This document shows, one piece after another, positions 8,839 to 18,444 of a stretch of 64,000 nucleotides of DNA. The DNA is taken from the NCBI RefSeq assembly GCF_003063475.1, contig NZ_NESP01000001.1:310001-374000 (forward strand), given 5' to 3'. Positions within the stretch are counted from its first letter, which is position 1. Every line of letters starts with the position of its first letter. Made by a program: the position numbers and the translations under genes. Origin of the DNA: Limnohabitans curvus (GTDB lineage Bacteria > Pseudomonadota > Gammaproteobacteria > Burkholderiales > Burkholderiaceae_C). The notes beneath the pieces were generated by a model. That model ran no database searches and was not told the DNA's origin. It saw nothing but the letters and a program-made list of their open reading frames with translations.

Positions 8839-10497
8839 ATGCGCACCATGTTTTTGAATTCCCCTGCCCGCCCTGCGCGCCCAGCCACCACTTTGGTGAT
8901 CGTCGCTAGCCTTTGGTTGGCTGTTCTGGGCAACTTGGCTCTCTGGAAAAACTTACTGGTTTTACCCGACCTCACCGGCTGGCATGGCGTGGGCTTTGGT
9001 GTGGCCTTTGCCTTGATCATTGCGTGTGTAGTGACAACCTTGCTGTCGCTATTCGCTTGGCGTTTCACGCTGAAACCAGTCATCACGCTGCTTTTACTTT
9101 TGGCGGCCTTCGCCACGCATTACATGCTGATGTACGGCGTGGTCGTAGACACCCCCATGCTGGTGAACGTGCTTCAAACTGACACACGCGAAGCGCGCGA
9201 TCAACTGAGCTGGCAGTTGCTAGGAACCGTGATGGGCTTAGCGATATTGCCAATCATCTGGCTGTGGCGACAACCCATGACAACGCAGCCGTTCACGCAA
9301 CAACTACTGCGCAATGGCGGGTTGTTTGCGGGCGCACTCATACTGGCATTTGGCACCACGCAGCTGGTGTTTCAAGACTTCTCATCGCTCATGCGCAATT
9401 ACACCGAGATGCGTTACCAAATCAACCCGCTCAACAGCATCTATGCGGTGCTCGACATGACCGTCATTCCCGCTGAGCGCCCTCGGGGGCCAATGCAAAG
9501 TTTGGGCTTGGATGCGCGCATTGCCTCACGCGCCGGTCACACGCCTCAGCGTCCACCACTGCTGGTGTTTGTACTGGGCGAAACCGCGCGCAGCCAAAGC
9601 TTTTCGCTCAATGGCTACACCCGCGACACCAACCCACAACTGGCCAAAGAAAACGTCACCAGTTTCACCCACGTCAGTTCTTGTGGCACCAGCACAGCAG
9701 AGTCGCTGCCCTGCATGTTCTCGCACTTAGGGCGCACCGATTTCGCCAAGCGCAGCAACGAATTTGAAAACATGCTGGATGTGCTGCAACGCGCAGGCTA
9801 CGCGGTGCTGTGGATGGACAACCAATCGGGCTGCAAAGGCCAGTGCGCACGCGTGCCTTATGTGAACACCTCAGACCTGAAATTGCCCGATCACTGTGCG
9901 GGAGACGAATGCCGTGACACGGTGATGCTTGCACGCATTGAAGCTGAATTGGCCAAACTCCCCGCCGAACGCCGCACACGCGGCACCGTGGTGGTGATGC
10001 ACCAAATGGGCAGCCATGGCCCGGCTTACTTCAAGCGCACACCCGCCGAGTTCAAAACCTTCACCCCAGAATGCACCGACACCTCACTCTCGCAATGTGA
10101 CCGTGCCCAGGTGGTGAACGCTTATGACAACACCATTGTGTACACCGACCACTTTGTATCCCGCGTCATTGCTTGGCTGAAAACGCAAGAAAAAACCAGC
10201 ACCACGGCCATGCTCTACGTATCAGACCATGGCGAATCGCTGGGCGAAAAGAACATGTATTTGCATGGCCTGCCCTACAGCGTGGCGCCCCCCGAACAAA
10301 CGACCGTGCCACTGATCACGTGGTTGTCCCCAGGGTTTGAGCAGCTCAGCCGCGTCAGCACCCGCTGCTTGCAAGCCGAACGTCACAAGCCCTTGTCGCA
10401 CGACAACTTGTTCCATTCGGTGTTGGGGTTGATGGCCGTGAAGACCGCCGTCTACCAGCGCGAGCAAGACCTGTTTGCCACCTGCGAAGGCCGCTGA
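8839..10497 (+). CDS. Lipid A phosphoethanolamine transferase (EptA family)
   Basis: This 552-residue inner-membrane enzyme has about five N-terminal transmembrane helices and a periplasmic alkaline-phosphatase-like domain. Seen motifs are the metal-binding FVLGETARSQSFSLNGY, the catalytic threonine region SSCGTSTAESLPCMFS, and the late metal site YVSDHGESLGEKNMYLHG. It is expected to add phosphoethanolamine to lipid A, which lowers surface charge and can reduce polymyxin binding. Cysteine pairs (CKGQC, CAGDEC) fit the family's periplasmic disulfides. Translation may instead begin at the ATG three codons later. No two-component regulator is next to it. Confidence 0.88.
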   Translation: MRTMFLNSPARPARPATTLVIVASLWLAVLGNLALWKNLLVLPDLTGWHGVGFGVAFALIIACVVTTLLSLFAWRFTLKPVITLLLLLAAFATHYMLMYGVVVDTPMLVNVLQTDTREARDQLSWQLLGTVMGLAILPIIWLWRQPMTTQPFTQQLLRNGGLFAGALILAFGTTQLVFQDFSSLMRNYTEMRYQINPLNSIYAVLDMTVIPAERPRGPMQSLGLDARIASRAGHTPQRPPLLVFVLGETARSQSFSLNGYTRDTNPQLAKENVTSFTHVSSCGTSTAESLPCMFSHLGRTDFAKRSNEFENMLDVLQRAGYAVLWMDNQSGCKGQCARVPYVNTSDLKLPDHCAGDECRDTVMLARIEAELAKLPAERRTRGTVVVMHQMGSHGPAYFKRTPAEFKTFTPECTDTSLSQCDRAQVVNAYDNTIVYTDHFVSRVIAWLKTQEKTSTTAMLYVSDHGESLGEKNMYLHGLPYSVAPPEQTTVPLITWLSPGFEQLSRVSTRCLQAERHKPLSHDNLFHSVLGLMAVKTAVYQREQDLFATCEGR

Positions 10498-10514
10498 AAC
10501 GACCTGGCCGCTTT

Positions 10515-10994
10515 TTATAAAAAGCGGTCCAGCAACTTGCGGGTGTGACGGTCAAGTGACGGCAAATCCCGAATCAAGAACTGCACGCCATGGGCATCCG
10601 CCACGATGAGTCGGCTCGCGCTCAAGCGGCGAATGTCTTCCTCGCCTTTGAGTACCAGCTGCGCGGGGCCACGGTTGGTTTGCACGCGCCAAATACTGGG
10701 CGTGGAAAAACTGTTGACCCCGTCCAAACGCAAAATCTCGGGCATGAACTCGCGGCCTTGCAGGGCTTGCGCCACGATGTCACGCTCATTCACGGGCAAA
10801 TCGTTGAGGTTTTCAACCCAAACCAACTCTTTGCCTTCGGCGCTCAAAATGGAAATGCATTGGTCAGGCGTCGCAATCGGGAACGCACGCGCCACCACCG
10901 CACCCACATGTTGTGTGCCGTCGGCCAAGGTCACCACCAATTTGCCAAAGGGGTCAAAGGCCAACGTGAAGCCCAAGTTCAAGGCGGTACTCAT
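10515..10994 (-). CDS. DUF1854 family protein linked to cyanophycin loci
   Basis: A 159-residue soluble protein without signal or membrane segments. The N-terminal part (LAFDPFGKLVVTLADGTQHVGA, split by residues here) and RAFPIATPDQCISILSAEG match my memory of DUF1854, which is repeatedly found beside cyanophycin synthetase genes. Its ATG overlaps the stop of the ABC transporter gene upstream (four bases), so the two are translationally coupled and may act together. The function is not established; a regulatory or accessory subunit of the transporter is possible. Confidence 0.7.
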   Translation of the reverse strand: MSTALNLGFTLAFDPFGKLVVTLADGTQHVGAVVARAFPIATPDQCISILSAEGKELVWVENLNDLPVNERDIVAQALQGREFMPEILRLDGVNSFSTPSIWRVQTNRGPAQLVLKGEEDIRRLSASRLIVADAHGVQFLIRDLPSLDRHTRKLLDRFL

Positions 10995-13276
10995 ACAGAC
11001 TCCTTCGTCGAAGCACGCGCCACGGCATCTTCTGCATTTTTCGCTTGGGCTTCGTACAAGCGGTAGTAAGCGCCTTGACGCGCCATGAGCGTGTCGTGGT
11101 CACCCTCTTCCACCACCACGCCCTGCTCCATCACCACCAAACGGTCGGCTTTGTTGAGCGTAGACAAGCGGTGGGCAATGGCAATCGTGGTGCGGCCTTG
11201 CACGAGGTTATCCAAGGCCTTTTGAATTTCTTGCTCGGTCTCGGTGTCCACCGACGCAGTGGCTTCGTCCAAGATGAGGATGCGTGGATTGATCAGCAAG
11301 GCGCGCGCAATCGAGATGCGCTGACGCTCGCCACCCGACAGACCTTGGCCACGTTCGCCCACCAACGAGTCATAGCCTTGCGGCAAACGCAAGATGAACT
11401 CATGCGCATGGGCTGCACGCGCTGCCGACACAATTTCTTCACGTGTGGCATCGGGCTTGCCGTAGGCAATGTTGTCGGCAATCGTGCCAAAGAACAAAAA
11501 TGGTTCTTGCAACACCATGCCAATATGACTGCGAAAGTCAGACAAGGCAATGTTGCGAATGTCGATGCCGTCGAGCTTGATGGAGCCTTCGCTCAGGTCA
11601 TAGAAACGGCAAATCAGGTTGACCAAGGTGCTCTTGCCGGAACCACTTTGACCGACCAAGCCAATCATCTCGCCAGGGCGGATGCTGAGATTCATGCCGC
11701 GAATCACGGCGCGGTTGCCATAGCGAAAGCCGGCATCTTGAATTTCAATGTTGCCTTGCAAAGGCGTGGGCAACTTTTGTGGGTGAGTCGTCTCAGGCAC
11801 GCTAGACACGTGGTCCAAGATTTCAAAAATACGCTTGGCACCTGCCGCCGCTTTTTGGGTGTGCGAGACGATGCGGCTCATGGAATCAAGGCGTGTGTAG
11901 AAGCGGCCGATGTAGGCCAAGAACGCGGCCAGCACACCCACCGAAATTTGGTGGTGAGACACCAAGTAAATGCCAAAGCCCCACACCACCAGCAAGCCCA
12001 CCTCGGTCATCAGCGTGACCGTGGGCGAGAACAAAGACCACACAAAGTTGATGCGGTCGTTCACCGCCAAGTTGTGTTTGTTGGCATCGCGAAAACGGTT
12101 GGCTTCGCGCGTCTCTTGGGCAAAGGCTTTGACCACACGGATGCCAGGAATGGTGTCGGCCAGCACGTTGGTCAACTCCGACCAGACGCGGTCGATCTTC
12201 TCGAAACCGGTGCGCAGCTTGTCACGCACGGTGTGAATCAGCCACACAATGAACGGCAGCGGCAGCAAGGTGGCCGCAGCCAGCTTGGGGTCGATGCTGA
12301 TGAGGATGGAAGCCGTCATCACAATCATCAGCACATCGGTGGCGAAATCTAGCAAATGCAGGGACAAAAACACGCAAATGCGATCGGTCTCAGCGCCGAT
12401 GCGGTTCATCAAGTCGCCCGTGCGTCGTCCGCCAAAGTATTCGAGCGACAAGCGCATCAAATGTTCGTAGGCTGTGGTGCGCAAGTCAGCGCCGATGCGT
12501 TCAGACACCAAGGCCAAGATGTAGGTTTTGAGCCAGCCCAAGCCCCAGGCCAGCAAAGCGGCGCCCAGCAAGCCGCCCAAATACATATAGACCAAATCAT
12601 GGTCGATGTCTTTGCCGTTTTGGAACGGGATCAGCACATCGTCCATCAGCGGCATGGTCAGGTAAGGCGGCACCAAGGTAGCCGCGGTGGACGCCAGCGT
12701 CAACAAAAAGCCAGCCAGTAAACGCCAGCGGTAAGGATGAGCAAAGCGCCAGAGGCGGAACAAGCCCCAGGTAGACAGCGGCGCGTGCTGCTCGCGGCTG
12801 CACACAGGGCATTCATCGCCCACATGTTCGAGTTGCAATTTGCACTGAGGGCAACGAGCCTGAGCCGATGTAGCCAGCGATTTGCCATGGGTCAACACCT
12901 CAAGGCGTTCGGCAAACTTCTCTTGCAGGCGCATGGCTGTGACGTTGTGCGTCAGGGTGAATCGCCAGCTGGCGATGCGGTGCGTGGCATCGACCAAACT
13001 CAAGGTGCCCACACCCGCATGGTCGGTGTGCTTCATCTTCATGCCTGCAGCCAATGTCCAACTGTCCCAAACAGGGCTTGAACCAGCCTGTTGAGAGCCA
13101 AAAAGCACCCTTTGGTCTGTCACAATTAGTAGCCCTAGCGAAAAATGCAATTGGGCATTCAAGTCAACCTCTAGCCAGGCTAGAACGTTTTCATGAGTAG
13201 ACAGTTGTGCAAAAGCTGAAGTTTGCCAGCCCTCGGGCAAAACAACTTTGGCGGAAGCCGATAAAGAAGAATTCAT
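10991..13276 (-). CDS. ABC exporter-type transporter with N-terminal zinc-ribbon region, cyanophycin-associated
   Basis: A 761-residue half-transporter with an unusual N-terminus. Residues 1-140 look like a soluble PH-like domain and are followed by a zinc ribbon, CPQC at 142-145 and CPVC at 156-159. Then come six transmembrane helices of the ABC exporter type (about 175-460) and the ATPase with Walker A GQSGSGKST at 542-550, LSGGE at 646-650 and the Walker B ILILDEA. It should dimerise in the inner membrane. It lies divergent from two cphA genes and is coupled to the DUF1854 gene, so a role in cyanophycin metabolism is suggested by context only. What it moves is unknown. Confidence 0.8.
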   Translation of the reverse strand: MNSSLSASAKVVLPEGWQTSAFAQLSTHENVLAWLEVDLNAQLHFSLGLLIVTDQRVLFGSQQAGSSPVWDSWTLAAGMKMKHTDHAGVGTLSLVDATHRIASWRFTLTHNVTAMRLQEKFAERLEVLTHGKSLATSAQARCPQCKLQLEHVGDECPVCSREQHAPLSTWGLFRLWRFAHPYRWRLLAGFLLTLASTAATLVPPYLTMPLMDDVLIPFQNGKDIDHDLVYMYLGGLLGAALLAWGLGWLKTYILALVSERIGADLRTTAYEHLMRLSLEYFGGRRTGDLMNRIGAETDRICVFLSLHLLDFATDVLMIVMTASILISIDPKLAAATLLPLPFIVWLIHTVRDKLRTGFEKIDRVWSELTNVLADTIPGIRVVKAFAQETREANRFRDANKHNLAVNDRINFVWSLFSPTVTLMTEVGLLVVWGFGIYLVSHHQISVGVLAAFLAYIGRFYTRLDSMSRIVSHTQKAAAGAKRIFEILDHVSSVPETTHPQKLPTPLQGNIEIQDAGFRYGNRAVIRGMNLSIRPGEMIGLVGQSGSGKSTLVNLICRFYDLSEGSIKLDGIDIRNIALSDFRSHIGMVLQEPFLFFGTIADNIAYGKPDATREEIVSAARAAHAHEFILRLPQGYDSLVGERGQGLSGGERQRISIARALLINPRILILDEATASVDTETEQEIQKALDNLVQGRTTIAIAHRLSTLNKADRLVVMEQGVVVEEGDHDTLMARQGAYYRLYEAQAKNAEDAVARASTKESV

Positions 13277-13396
13277 TATTGGAATTTTGCTGCTTCAACC
13301 GATGTCAATCGATGGACGGCGATAAAAATAAAAGCAGGAGCCAAGACTTTGTTGTACCCCCGCACGTATGCAAATGATTGTATCGCCGCAGCCTCG

Positions 13397-13416
13397 GAGG
13401 TCGCTGTGGTGACCTC
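13397..13416. promoter_or_regulatory. Inverted repeat in the divergent cyanophycin promoter region
   Basis: GAGGTC (13397-13402) and GACCTC (13411-13416) are separated by 8 bases in the 195-bp gap between the ABC transporter gene and the first cphA gene. It could be a regulator site for both directions, but the arms are short and chance is possible. Confidence 0.25.
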
Positions 13417-13471
13417 GGTTCTCCCCCTGCTTCAGCCACACCAAACCTCCGCTAAAAACTTCCGCTAATTT

Positions 13472-15685
13472 ATGGCCTTCAAAGACATTCAAATCCTGCG
13501 CATGAACTACTTGCGTGGGCCCAATATCTGGACTTACCGCCCCATCATCGAAGCGCTCATCGACTTGGGCGAGATGGAAGACCACCCCTCCAACAAAATT
13601 GACGGTTTCAATGACCGCATCAACGCTTGGTTGCCCGGCTTGGTCGAACACCATTGCGGGGTGGGCCACCGTGGTGGTTTCTTGACCCGTTTGGTTGGCG
13701 GCACATGGATGGGCCACATCATGGAGCACGTCTCCATCGAGTTGCAGCTCTTGGCCGGTGCGCGCGCTGAGTTTGGCAAGGCCCGTGAAATCAGCAAGCG
13801 CGGTATCTATAAAGTGGTGTTCCGCACCGAGCACGAAGAACTGGGCCGTGAGAGCTTTTTGGCCGCTCGTGAACTCGTGATGGCCGCCGCCAACAACAAG
13901 CCTTTTGACATCGCAGCCACCGTCGAGCGTTTGAAGAAAATCGCTGACTTGCGTTGTTTAGGCCCCAGCACAGCCTGCATCGTCGATGCAGCGGTCGAAC
14001 GCAAAACCCCCTTCATTCGGCTGACCGAAGGCAACTTGGTACAACTGGGCTATGGTGCCAAGCAGCGCCGCATCTGGACTGCTGAAACCGACCGCACCAG
14101 CGCCATCGCAGAAAGCATCTCTAGCGACAAAGACTTGACCAAGCGCTTGTTGACGCAATGCGGCATTCCTGTGCCTGAAGGCCAAATTGTCAAAACGGCA
14201 GACGAAGCCTGGGAAGCCGCGCAAGACATCGGCTTGCCCGTGGTGGTCAAGCCCTTGGACGGCAACCGCGGCTGGGGCGTGTCCCTCGACGTGAACACCG
14301 AGGCAGGCGTGCGCCAAGCTTGGGTGGCGGCTGAAAAAGAAGGCAGCGAAGTGTTGATCGAGCGCTATGTGCGCGGTGATGAACACCGCGTCTTGGTGGT
14401 GGGCGACCGCGTGGTGGCGGCCACCCGTGGCGAAACGGCTTACATCACCGGTGACGGCACATCGACCGTGGAGCAACTGATTGACAGCCAAATCAACACC
14501 GACCCTCGTCGCGGCATTGCCGAAGGCTTCCCGCTCGACCTGATTCGCTTGCACACCCCACGCGGCGAAATGTCGTTGCTCGAAATTCAACGCCAAGGTC
14601 TTGAGCCCAGCAGCGTGCCCGAAAAAGGCCGCATCGTGGTGGTGCAGCGCAACGGCAACCTCAACAACGATGTGACCGATTTGGTCCACCCCGAAGTCGC
14701 CGCCGTAGCCACCCTCGCCGCCCGCGTGATTGGCTTGGACATTGCCGGCATCGACATCGTCACCCAAGACATCTCTCGCCCTTTGGAAGAAACCAAGGGC
14801 GCCATCATCGAGGTCAATGCAGGCCCTGGCTTGCTGATGCACGTCAAACCGGCGGTGGGTCAACCCCGTCCTGTGGGCAAGGCCATCGTCGAGCACCTGT
14901 TTGGCCCCAATGAATCTGGCCGCATCCCTGTGGTGGGCATTTCGGGTAGCCAGCAAACCACCGAGCTGTCTCAGCTCGTCGCTTGGTTGCTGCACCTCTC
15001 TGGCAAACGCACCGGCCTGGCTTGCAAAGACGGCCTGTACATGGACCAGCAGCATTTGGGCAAAACCGATTCGCGCGGCTTTGAAGCCTCGGAGCGCTTG
15101 CTCATCAACCGTGCGCTGGACGCCGCCGTGTTCGAAACCACGCCGGCACACATCTTGGACGAAGGCTTGGCCTACGACCGCTGCTTGGTCGGTGTCGTGA
15201 CCAACATGCCTGCAACGAATGACGTGCTGATTGAAAAGCACGACATTCAAACCGCAGAACAAATGCGCACTGTGGTTCGCACACAAATCGACTTGGTGTT
15301 GCCCGAAGGCGCCGCCGTACTCAACGCCGACGAAGAAGCCGTCACCACCTTGGCCGAACTGAGCGATGGCGAAGTGGTGTACTACGCCAAACAGCAAGAC
15401 AACGCCACCTTGATGGCCCATTTACAAGCGGGCGGTCGTGCGGTGTTCTGCAAAGACGGCCACGTCACCTTGGCGCGCGGCGACCAAGAAACGCAGCTGT
15501 TCCATCTCGATCTCGAGTTGATTGCACGCTTGCTCAAAGACGGTTTGCACATTTCGACACTGCTGGCCGCTGTGGCGACCGCTTGGTCGCTGGACATCGC
15601 GCCACTGCTGATTCGCGCTGGTTTGAAAAATTTTGGGCAACAAAACCAACATGTTGCCAAAGACGTTGCAAGGATGAATGGCTAA
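13472..15685 (+). CDS. Cyanophycin synthetase-like paralogue with defective Mur-ligase domain (CphA'/CphA2-like)
   Basis: A 737-residue protein with the CphA layout. It has an N-terminal domain (LRGPNIWTYRP), an ATP-grasp domain (PVVVKPLDGNRGWGVS, later IEVNAGPGLLMHVKP) and a Mur-ligase-like domain. In that last domain the P-loop expected as GTNGKTT reads GSQQTTE at about residue 492. The C-terminal Mur-ligase subdomain is also missing, which explains the length (860 in the neighbour). It probably lacks the second ATP site. Cyanobacterial CphA2 enzymes with similar loss polymerise beta-Asp-Arg dipeptides; whether this one does is inference. Its stop overlaps the next cphA start by one base (TAATG). 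Confidence 0.88.
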   Translation: MAFKDIQILRMNYLRGPNIWTYRPIIEALIDLGEMEDHPSNKIDGFNDRINAWLPGLVEHHCGVGHRGGFLTRLVGGTWMGHIMEHVSIELQLLAGARAEFGKAREISKRGIYKVVFRTEHEELGRESFLAARELVMAAANNKPFDIAATVERLKKIADLRCLGPSTACIVDAAVERKTPFIRLTEGNLVQLGYGAKQRRIWTAETDRTSAIAESISSDKDLTKRLLTQCGIPVPEGQIVKTADEAWEAAQDIGLPVVVKPLDGNRGWGVSLDVNTEAGVRQAWVAAEKEGSEVLIERYVRGDEHRVLVVGDRVVAATRGETAYITGDGTSTVEQLIDSQINTDPRRGIAEGFPLDLIRLHTPRGEMSLLEIQRQGLEPSSVPEKGRIVVVQRNGNLNNDVTDLVHPEVAAVATLAARVIGLDIAGIDIVTQDISRPLEETKGAIIEVNAGPGLLMHVKPAVGQPRPVGKAIVEHLFGPNESGRIPVVGISGSQQTTELSQLVAWLLHLSGKRTGLACKDGLYMDQQHLGKTDSRGFEASERLLINRALDAAVFETTPAHILDEGLAYDRCLVGVVTNMPATNDVLIEKHDIQTAEQMRTVVRTQIDLVLPEGAAVLNADEEAVTTLAELSDGEVVYYAKQQDNATLMAHLQAGGRAVFCKDGHVTLARGDQETQLFHLDLELIARLLKDGLHISTLLAAVATAWSLDIAPLLIRAGLKNFGQQNQHVAKDVARMNG

Positions 15686-18267
15686 TGGAAGTCTCTCGTA
15701 TCCGCGCCCTACGCGGCCCCAACCTCTGGACCCGTCACACTGCCGTGGAAGCCATGGCCACGTGTGACGCGGGTGAAGTCGACCTGAGCCAACACCCGGA
15801 CTTTGAAAACCGCCTGCGTAACTTGTTTCCAGGCGTGGGCAACTTGCAGCCCACCGACCACAAGGTCAAGCTCAGCATGGCACATGCATTGGAAGCGGCC
15901 ACTTTGCATTTGCAAATTGAAGCCGGCTGCCCTGTCACCTTCAGCCGCACCACAGCCACCACCGACCACGGTTTGTTTCAGGTCGCGGTGGAGTACACGG
16001 AAGAACAAGTGGGCATCATGGCCATCAAGTTGGCGCACGAGCTGTGCCTCGCGGCCCTCAACAACACCAGCTTTGATGTGGACGCCGCCATTCACCAATT
16101 GCGTGAACTGGATGAAGACATTCGCCTGGGCCCATCCACAGCCTCCATTGTTAACGCTGCGATCGCACGTGGTATTCCCTTCCGTCGCTTGACCGAAGGT
16201 AGCTTGGTCCAACTGGGCTGGGGTAGCAAACAACGCCGCATTCAAGCGGCTGAGATTGACTCCACCAGTGCCATTGCCGAATCCATCGCGCAAGACAAAG
16301 AGCTCACAAAAAAGCTGCTGCACGCAGCGGGTGTGCCCGTGCCTTTGGGCCGCCCAGCTATCAGCCCTGAAGATGCTTGGGCTGCGGCACAAGAAATTGG
16401 CTTACCCGTGGTGGTCAAGCCACGCGACGGCAACCAAGGCAAAGGCATTTCTGTCAACGTCACCACCGAAGAAGGCGTCAAAGCCGCTTACCTTGCGGCA
16501 CGCGCTTGCCGTGAAGAGGTATTGGTTGAACGCTTCTTGCCTGGCAGCGACTACCGCTTGCTGGTCGTAGGCAACAAGCTCGTTGCCGCCGCCCGACGCG
16601 AACCGCCGTTGGTGATTGGCAACGGCAAAAACACCGTGCGTGAACTGGTTGACATCGTCAACGCCGATCCACGCCGTGGCGAAGGCCATGCCACCTCGCT
16701 GACCAAAATCCGCTTTGATGACATCGCCATTGCGCGCCTGAAAGAACAAGGCTTTGAGGCCAACTCCGTGCCCGCCAAAGGCGCACGCGTGATTCTGCGC
16801 AACAACGCAAACCTCTCCACAGGCGGCACCGCCACCGACGTGACCGATGACGTGCACCCCGAAGTTGCCTTGCGTGCCATTGCAGCCGCGCAAATGGTGG
16901 GCCTGGACATTTGTGGCGTCGACGTGGTGTGCGAATCTGTGTTGCGCCCCCTCGAAGAACAAAGCGGCGGCGTGGTCGAAGTCAACGCAGCCCCTGGCTT
17001 GCGCATGCACTTAAGCCCCTCGTTCGGCAAAGGCCGTGACGTGGGCGAAGCTGTCATGGCCACCATGTTCCCCGATGGTGGCGATGGTCGTATTCCTGTG
17101 ATTGCTGTCACGGGCACCAACGGCAAAACCACCACCGTGCGTTTGACCTCTCACCTGCTGCGCGCCAATGGCTTGCGCGTGGGCATGACCAACACCGACG
17201 GTGTGTACGTGAATGGCCGCCAAACCGACAGCGGCGACTGCAGCGGACCACGCAGCGGGCGCAACGTGTTGGCGCACCCCGATGTGGATGCGGCGGTGCT
17301 CGAAACCGCACGTGGCGGCATGTTGCGTGAAGGCTTGGCCTTTGACCGCTGCCAAGTGGCCGTGGTCACCAACATCGGCATGGGCGACCACCTCGGCTTG
17401 AACTACATTTCCACCGTCGAAGACCTTGCCGTGTTGAAGCGCGTCATCGTGCAAAACGTGGCAGCGTCAGGCACGGCCGTGTTGAATGCGACCGACCCCA
17501 TCGTCGCCGCCATGGCCAACAACTGCCCCGGCCAAGTGACCTTCTTTGGCCTGGACTCGCACCACCCCGTCATTGCCACACACCGTGCGCAAGGCAAACG
17601 CGTGTTGTTTGTAGAAGACGACCAAATTGTGGCCATGCAAGGCCACCACTCGGTGCGTATTCCTTTGTCGGAAATTCCGGTCACACGCAGTGGTGCGATT
17701 GGCTTTCAAATTGAAAACGCCATGGCTTCCATCGGTGCGGCATGGGCGGTGGGTGTGCCTTGGCAAACCATCTGCAAAGGCTTGGCTACCTTTGTGAGCG
17801 ACAGCAATGCGGTGCCCGGCCGTTTCAACGTGTTCGACTACAAAGGCGCCACCGTCATTGCCGACTACGGCCACAACCCAGACGCCATCAAGGCCTTGGT
17901 GCAAGCCGTGACCAACCTGCCGGCACAACGCCGCAGTGTGGTGATCAGCGGTGCGGGTGACCGCCGTGACGAAGACATTCGCGAACAAACGCGTCTGATT
18001 GGTGAAGCGTTTGACGACGTGGTGTTGTACCAAGACGCATGCCAACGTGGCCGTGTGGATGGCGAGGTGTTGAAGCTTTTGCGCCAAGGTTTGGACGGTG
18101 CAAAACGCACGACGCACATCGATGAAATTCACGGTGAGTTTTTGGCGATTGACCGTGCGATGGAGCGTTTGCAAAAGGGCGACTTGTGCTTGATCTTGAT
18201 TGACCAAGTGGATGAGGCTTTGGCGCACATCACACAGCGGGTGAACTCGGCGGCTTTGGCTGGCTAA
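15685..18267 (+). CDS. cphA: Cyanophycin synthetase CphA
   Basis: This 860-residue enzyme makes cyanophycin, a cytoplasmic nitrogen reserve of poly-aspartate with arginine side groups, by ATP-dependent addition of Asp and Arg. Domains in order: an N-terminal domain with LRGPNLWTRH, an ATP-grasp domain (PVVVKPRDGNQGKGIS, VEVNAAPGLRMHL), and a complete Mur-ligase domain with P-loop TGTNGKTTT at about residue 477, TARGGMLREGL and VIADYGHNPDAI. The start chosen is the ATG of MEVSRIRALRGP that overlaps the upstream stop; an upstream in-frame start would lie inside the previous gene. No cyanophycinase gene is nearby. Confidence 0.95.
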   Translation: MEVSRIRALRGPNLWTRHTAVEAMATCDAGEVDLSQHPDFENRLRNLFPGVGNLQPTDHKVKLSMAHALEAATLHLQIEAGCPVTFSRTTATTDHGLFQVAVEYTEEQVGIMAIKLAHELCLAALNNTSFDVDAAIHQLRELDEDIRLGPSTASIVNAAIARGIPFRRLTEGSLVQLGWGSKQRRIQAAEIDSTSAIAESIAQDKELTKKLLHAAGVPVPLGRPAISPEDAWAAAQEIGLPVVVKPRDGNQGKGISVNVTTEEGVKAAYLAARACREEVLVERFLPGSDYRLLVVGNKLVAAARREPPLVIGNGKNTVRELVDIVNADPRRGEGHATSLTKIRFDDIAIARLKEQGFEANSVPAKGARVILRNNANLSTGGTATDVTDDVHPEVALRAIAAAQMVGLDICGVDVVCESVLRPLEEQSGGVVEVNAAPGLRMHLSPSFGKGRDVGEAVMATMFPDGGDGRIPVIAVTGTNGKTTTVRLTSHLLRANGLRVGMTNTDGVYVNGRQTDSGDCSGPRSGRNVLAHPDVDAAVLETARGGMLREGLAFDRCQVAVVTNIGMGDHLGLNYISTVEDLAVLKRVIVQNVAASGTAVLNATDPIVAAMANNCPGQVTFFGLDSHHPVIATHRAQGKRVLFVEDDQIVAMQGHHSVRIPLSEIPVTRSGAIGFQIENAMASIGAAWAVGVPWQTICKGLATFVSDSNAVPGRFNVFDYKGATVIADYGHNPDAIKALVQAVTNLPAQRRSVVISGAGDRRDEDIREQTRLIGEAFDDVVLYQDACQRGRVDGEVLKLLRQGLDGAKRTTHIDEIHGEFLAIDRAMERLQKGDLCLILIDQVDEALAHITQRVNSAALAG

Positions 18268-18283
18268 GTTTTCTCGCTCCATT

Positions 18284-18316
18284 AAAAAGCCACTCGTTTG
18301 AGTGGCTTTTCTTTTT
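18284..18316 (+). terminator. Rho-independent terminator after cphA
   Basis: AAAAAGCCACTC (18284-18295) pairs with GAGTGGCTTTT (18300-18310) around a GTTT loop, then CTTTTTCC follows. The flanking A and T runs could also stop transcription from the other strand. Confidence 0.9.
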
Positions 18317-18332
18317 CCTCTCTCGCTGATGC

Positions 18333-18402
18333 TGACGGGGCAGTGCGGCGGCTTCCTCATGCTGGCGTACCAGAAATCGTCAGCCGCCGCACTGCCCCGT
18401 CA
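18333..18402. repeat. Perfect 21-bp inverted repeat between convergent cphA and matB
   Basis: The arms at 18333-18353 and 18382-18402 are exact reverse complements, very GC-rich (TGACGGGGCAGTG at the outer end), with a 28-base middle that holds its own small hairpin (TGG-CGTA-CCA). There is no T-run. It may be a REP-like or small mobile palindromic element, or a transcription barrier between converging genes. Confidence 0.6.
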
Positions 18403-18444
18403 ACATCCGAGGGTGGGCACTCAAACTCACCTTGGCAGCAAAAC

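Noticed and set aside
11045..12352. 435-codon plus-strand frame antisense to the ABC transporter gene
   Set aside because: Composition rich in His, Gln, Arg and no family pattern, while the opposite strand has full Walker and signature motifs.
13958..15421. 487-codon minus-strand frame antisense to the first cphA gene
   Set aside because: No motifs; fully covered by conserved ATP-grasp coding sequence on the other strand.
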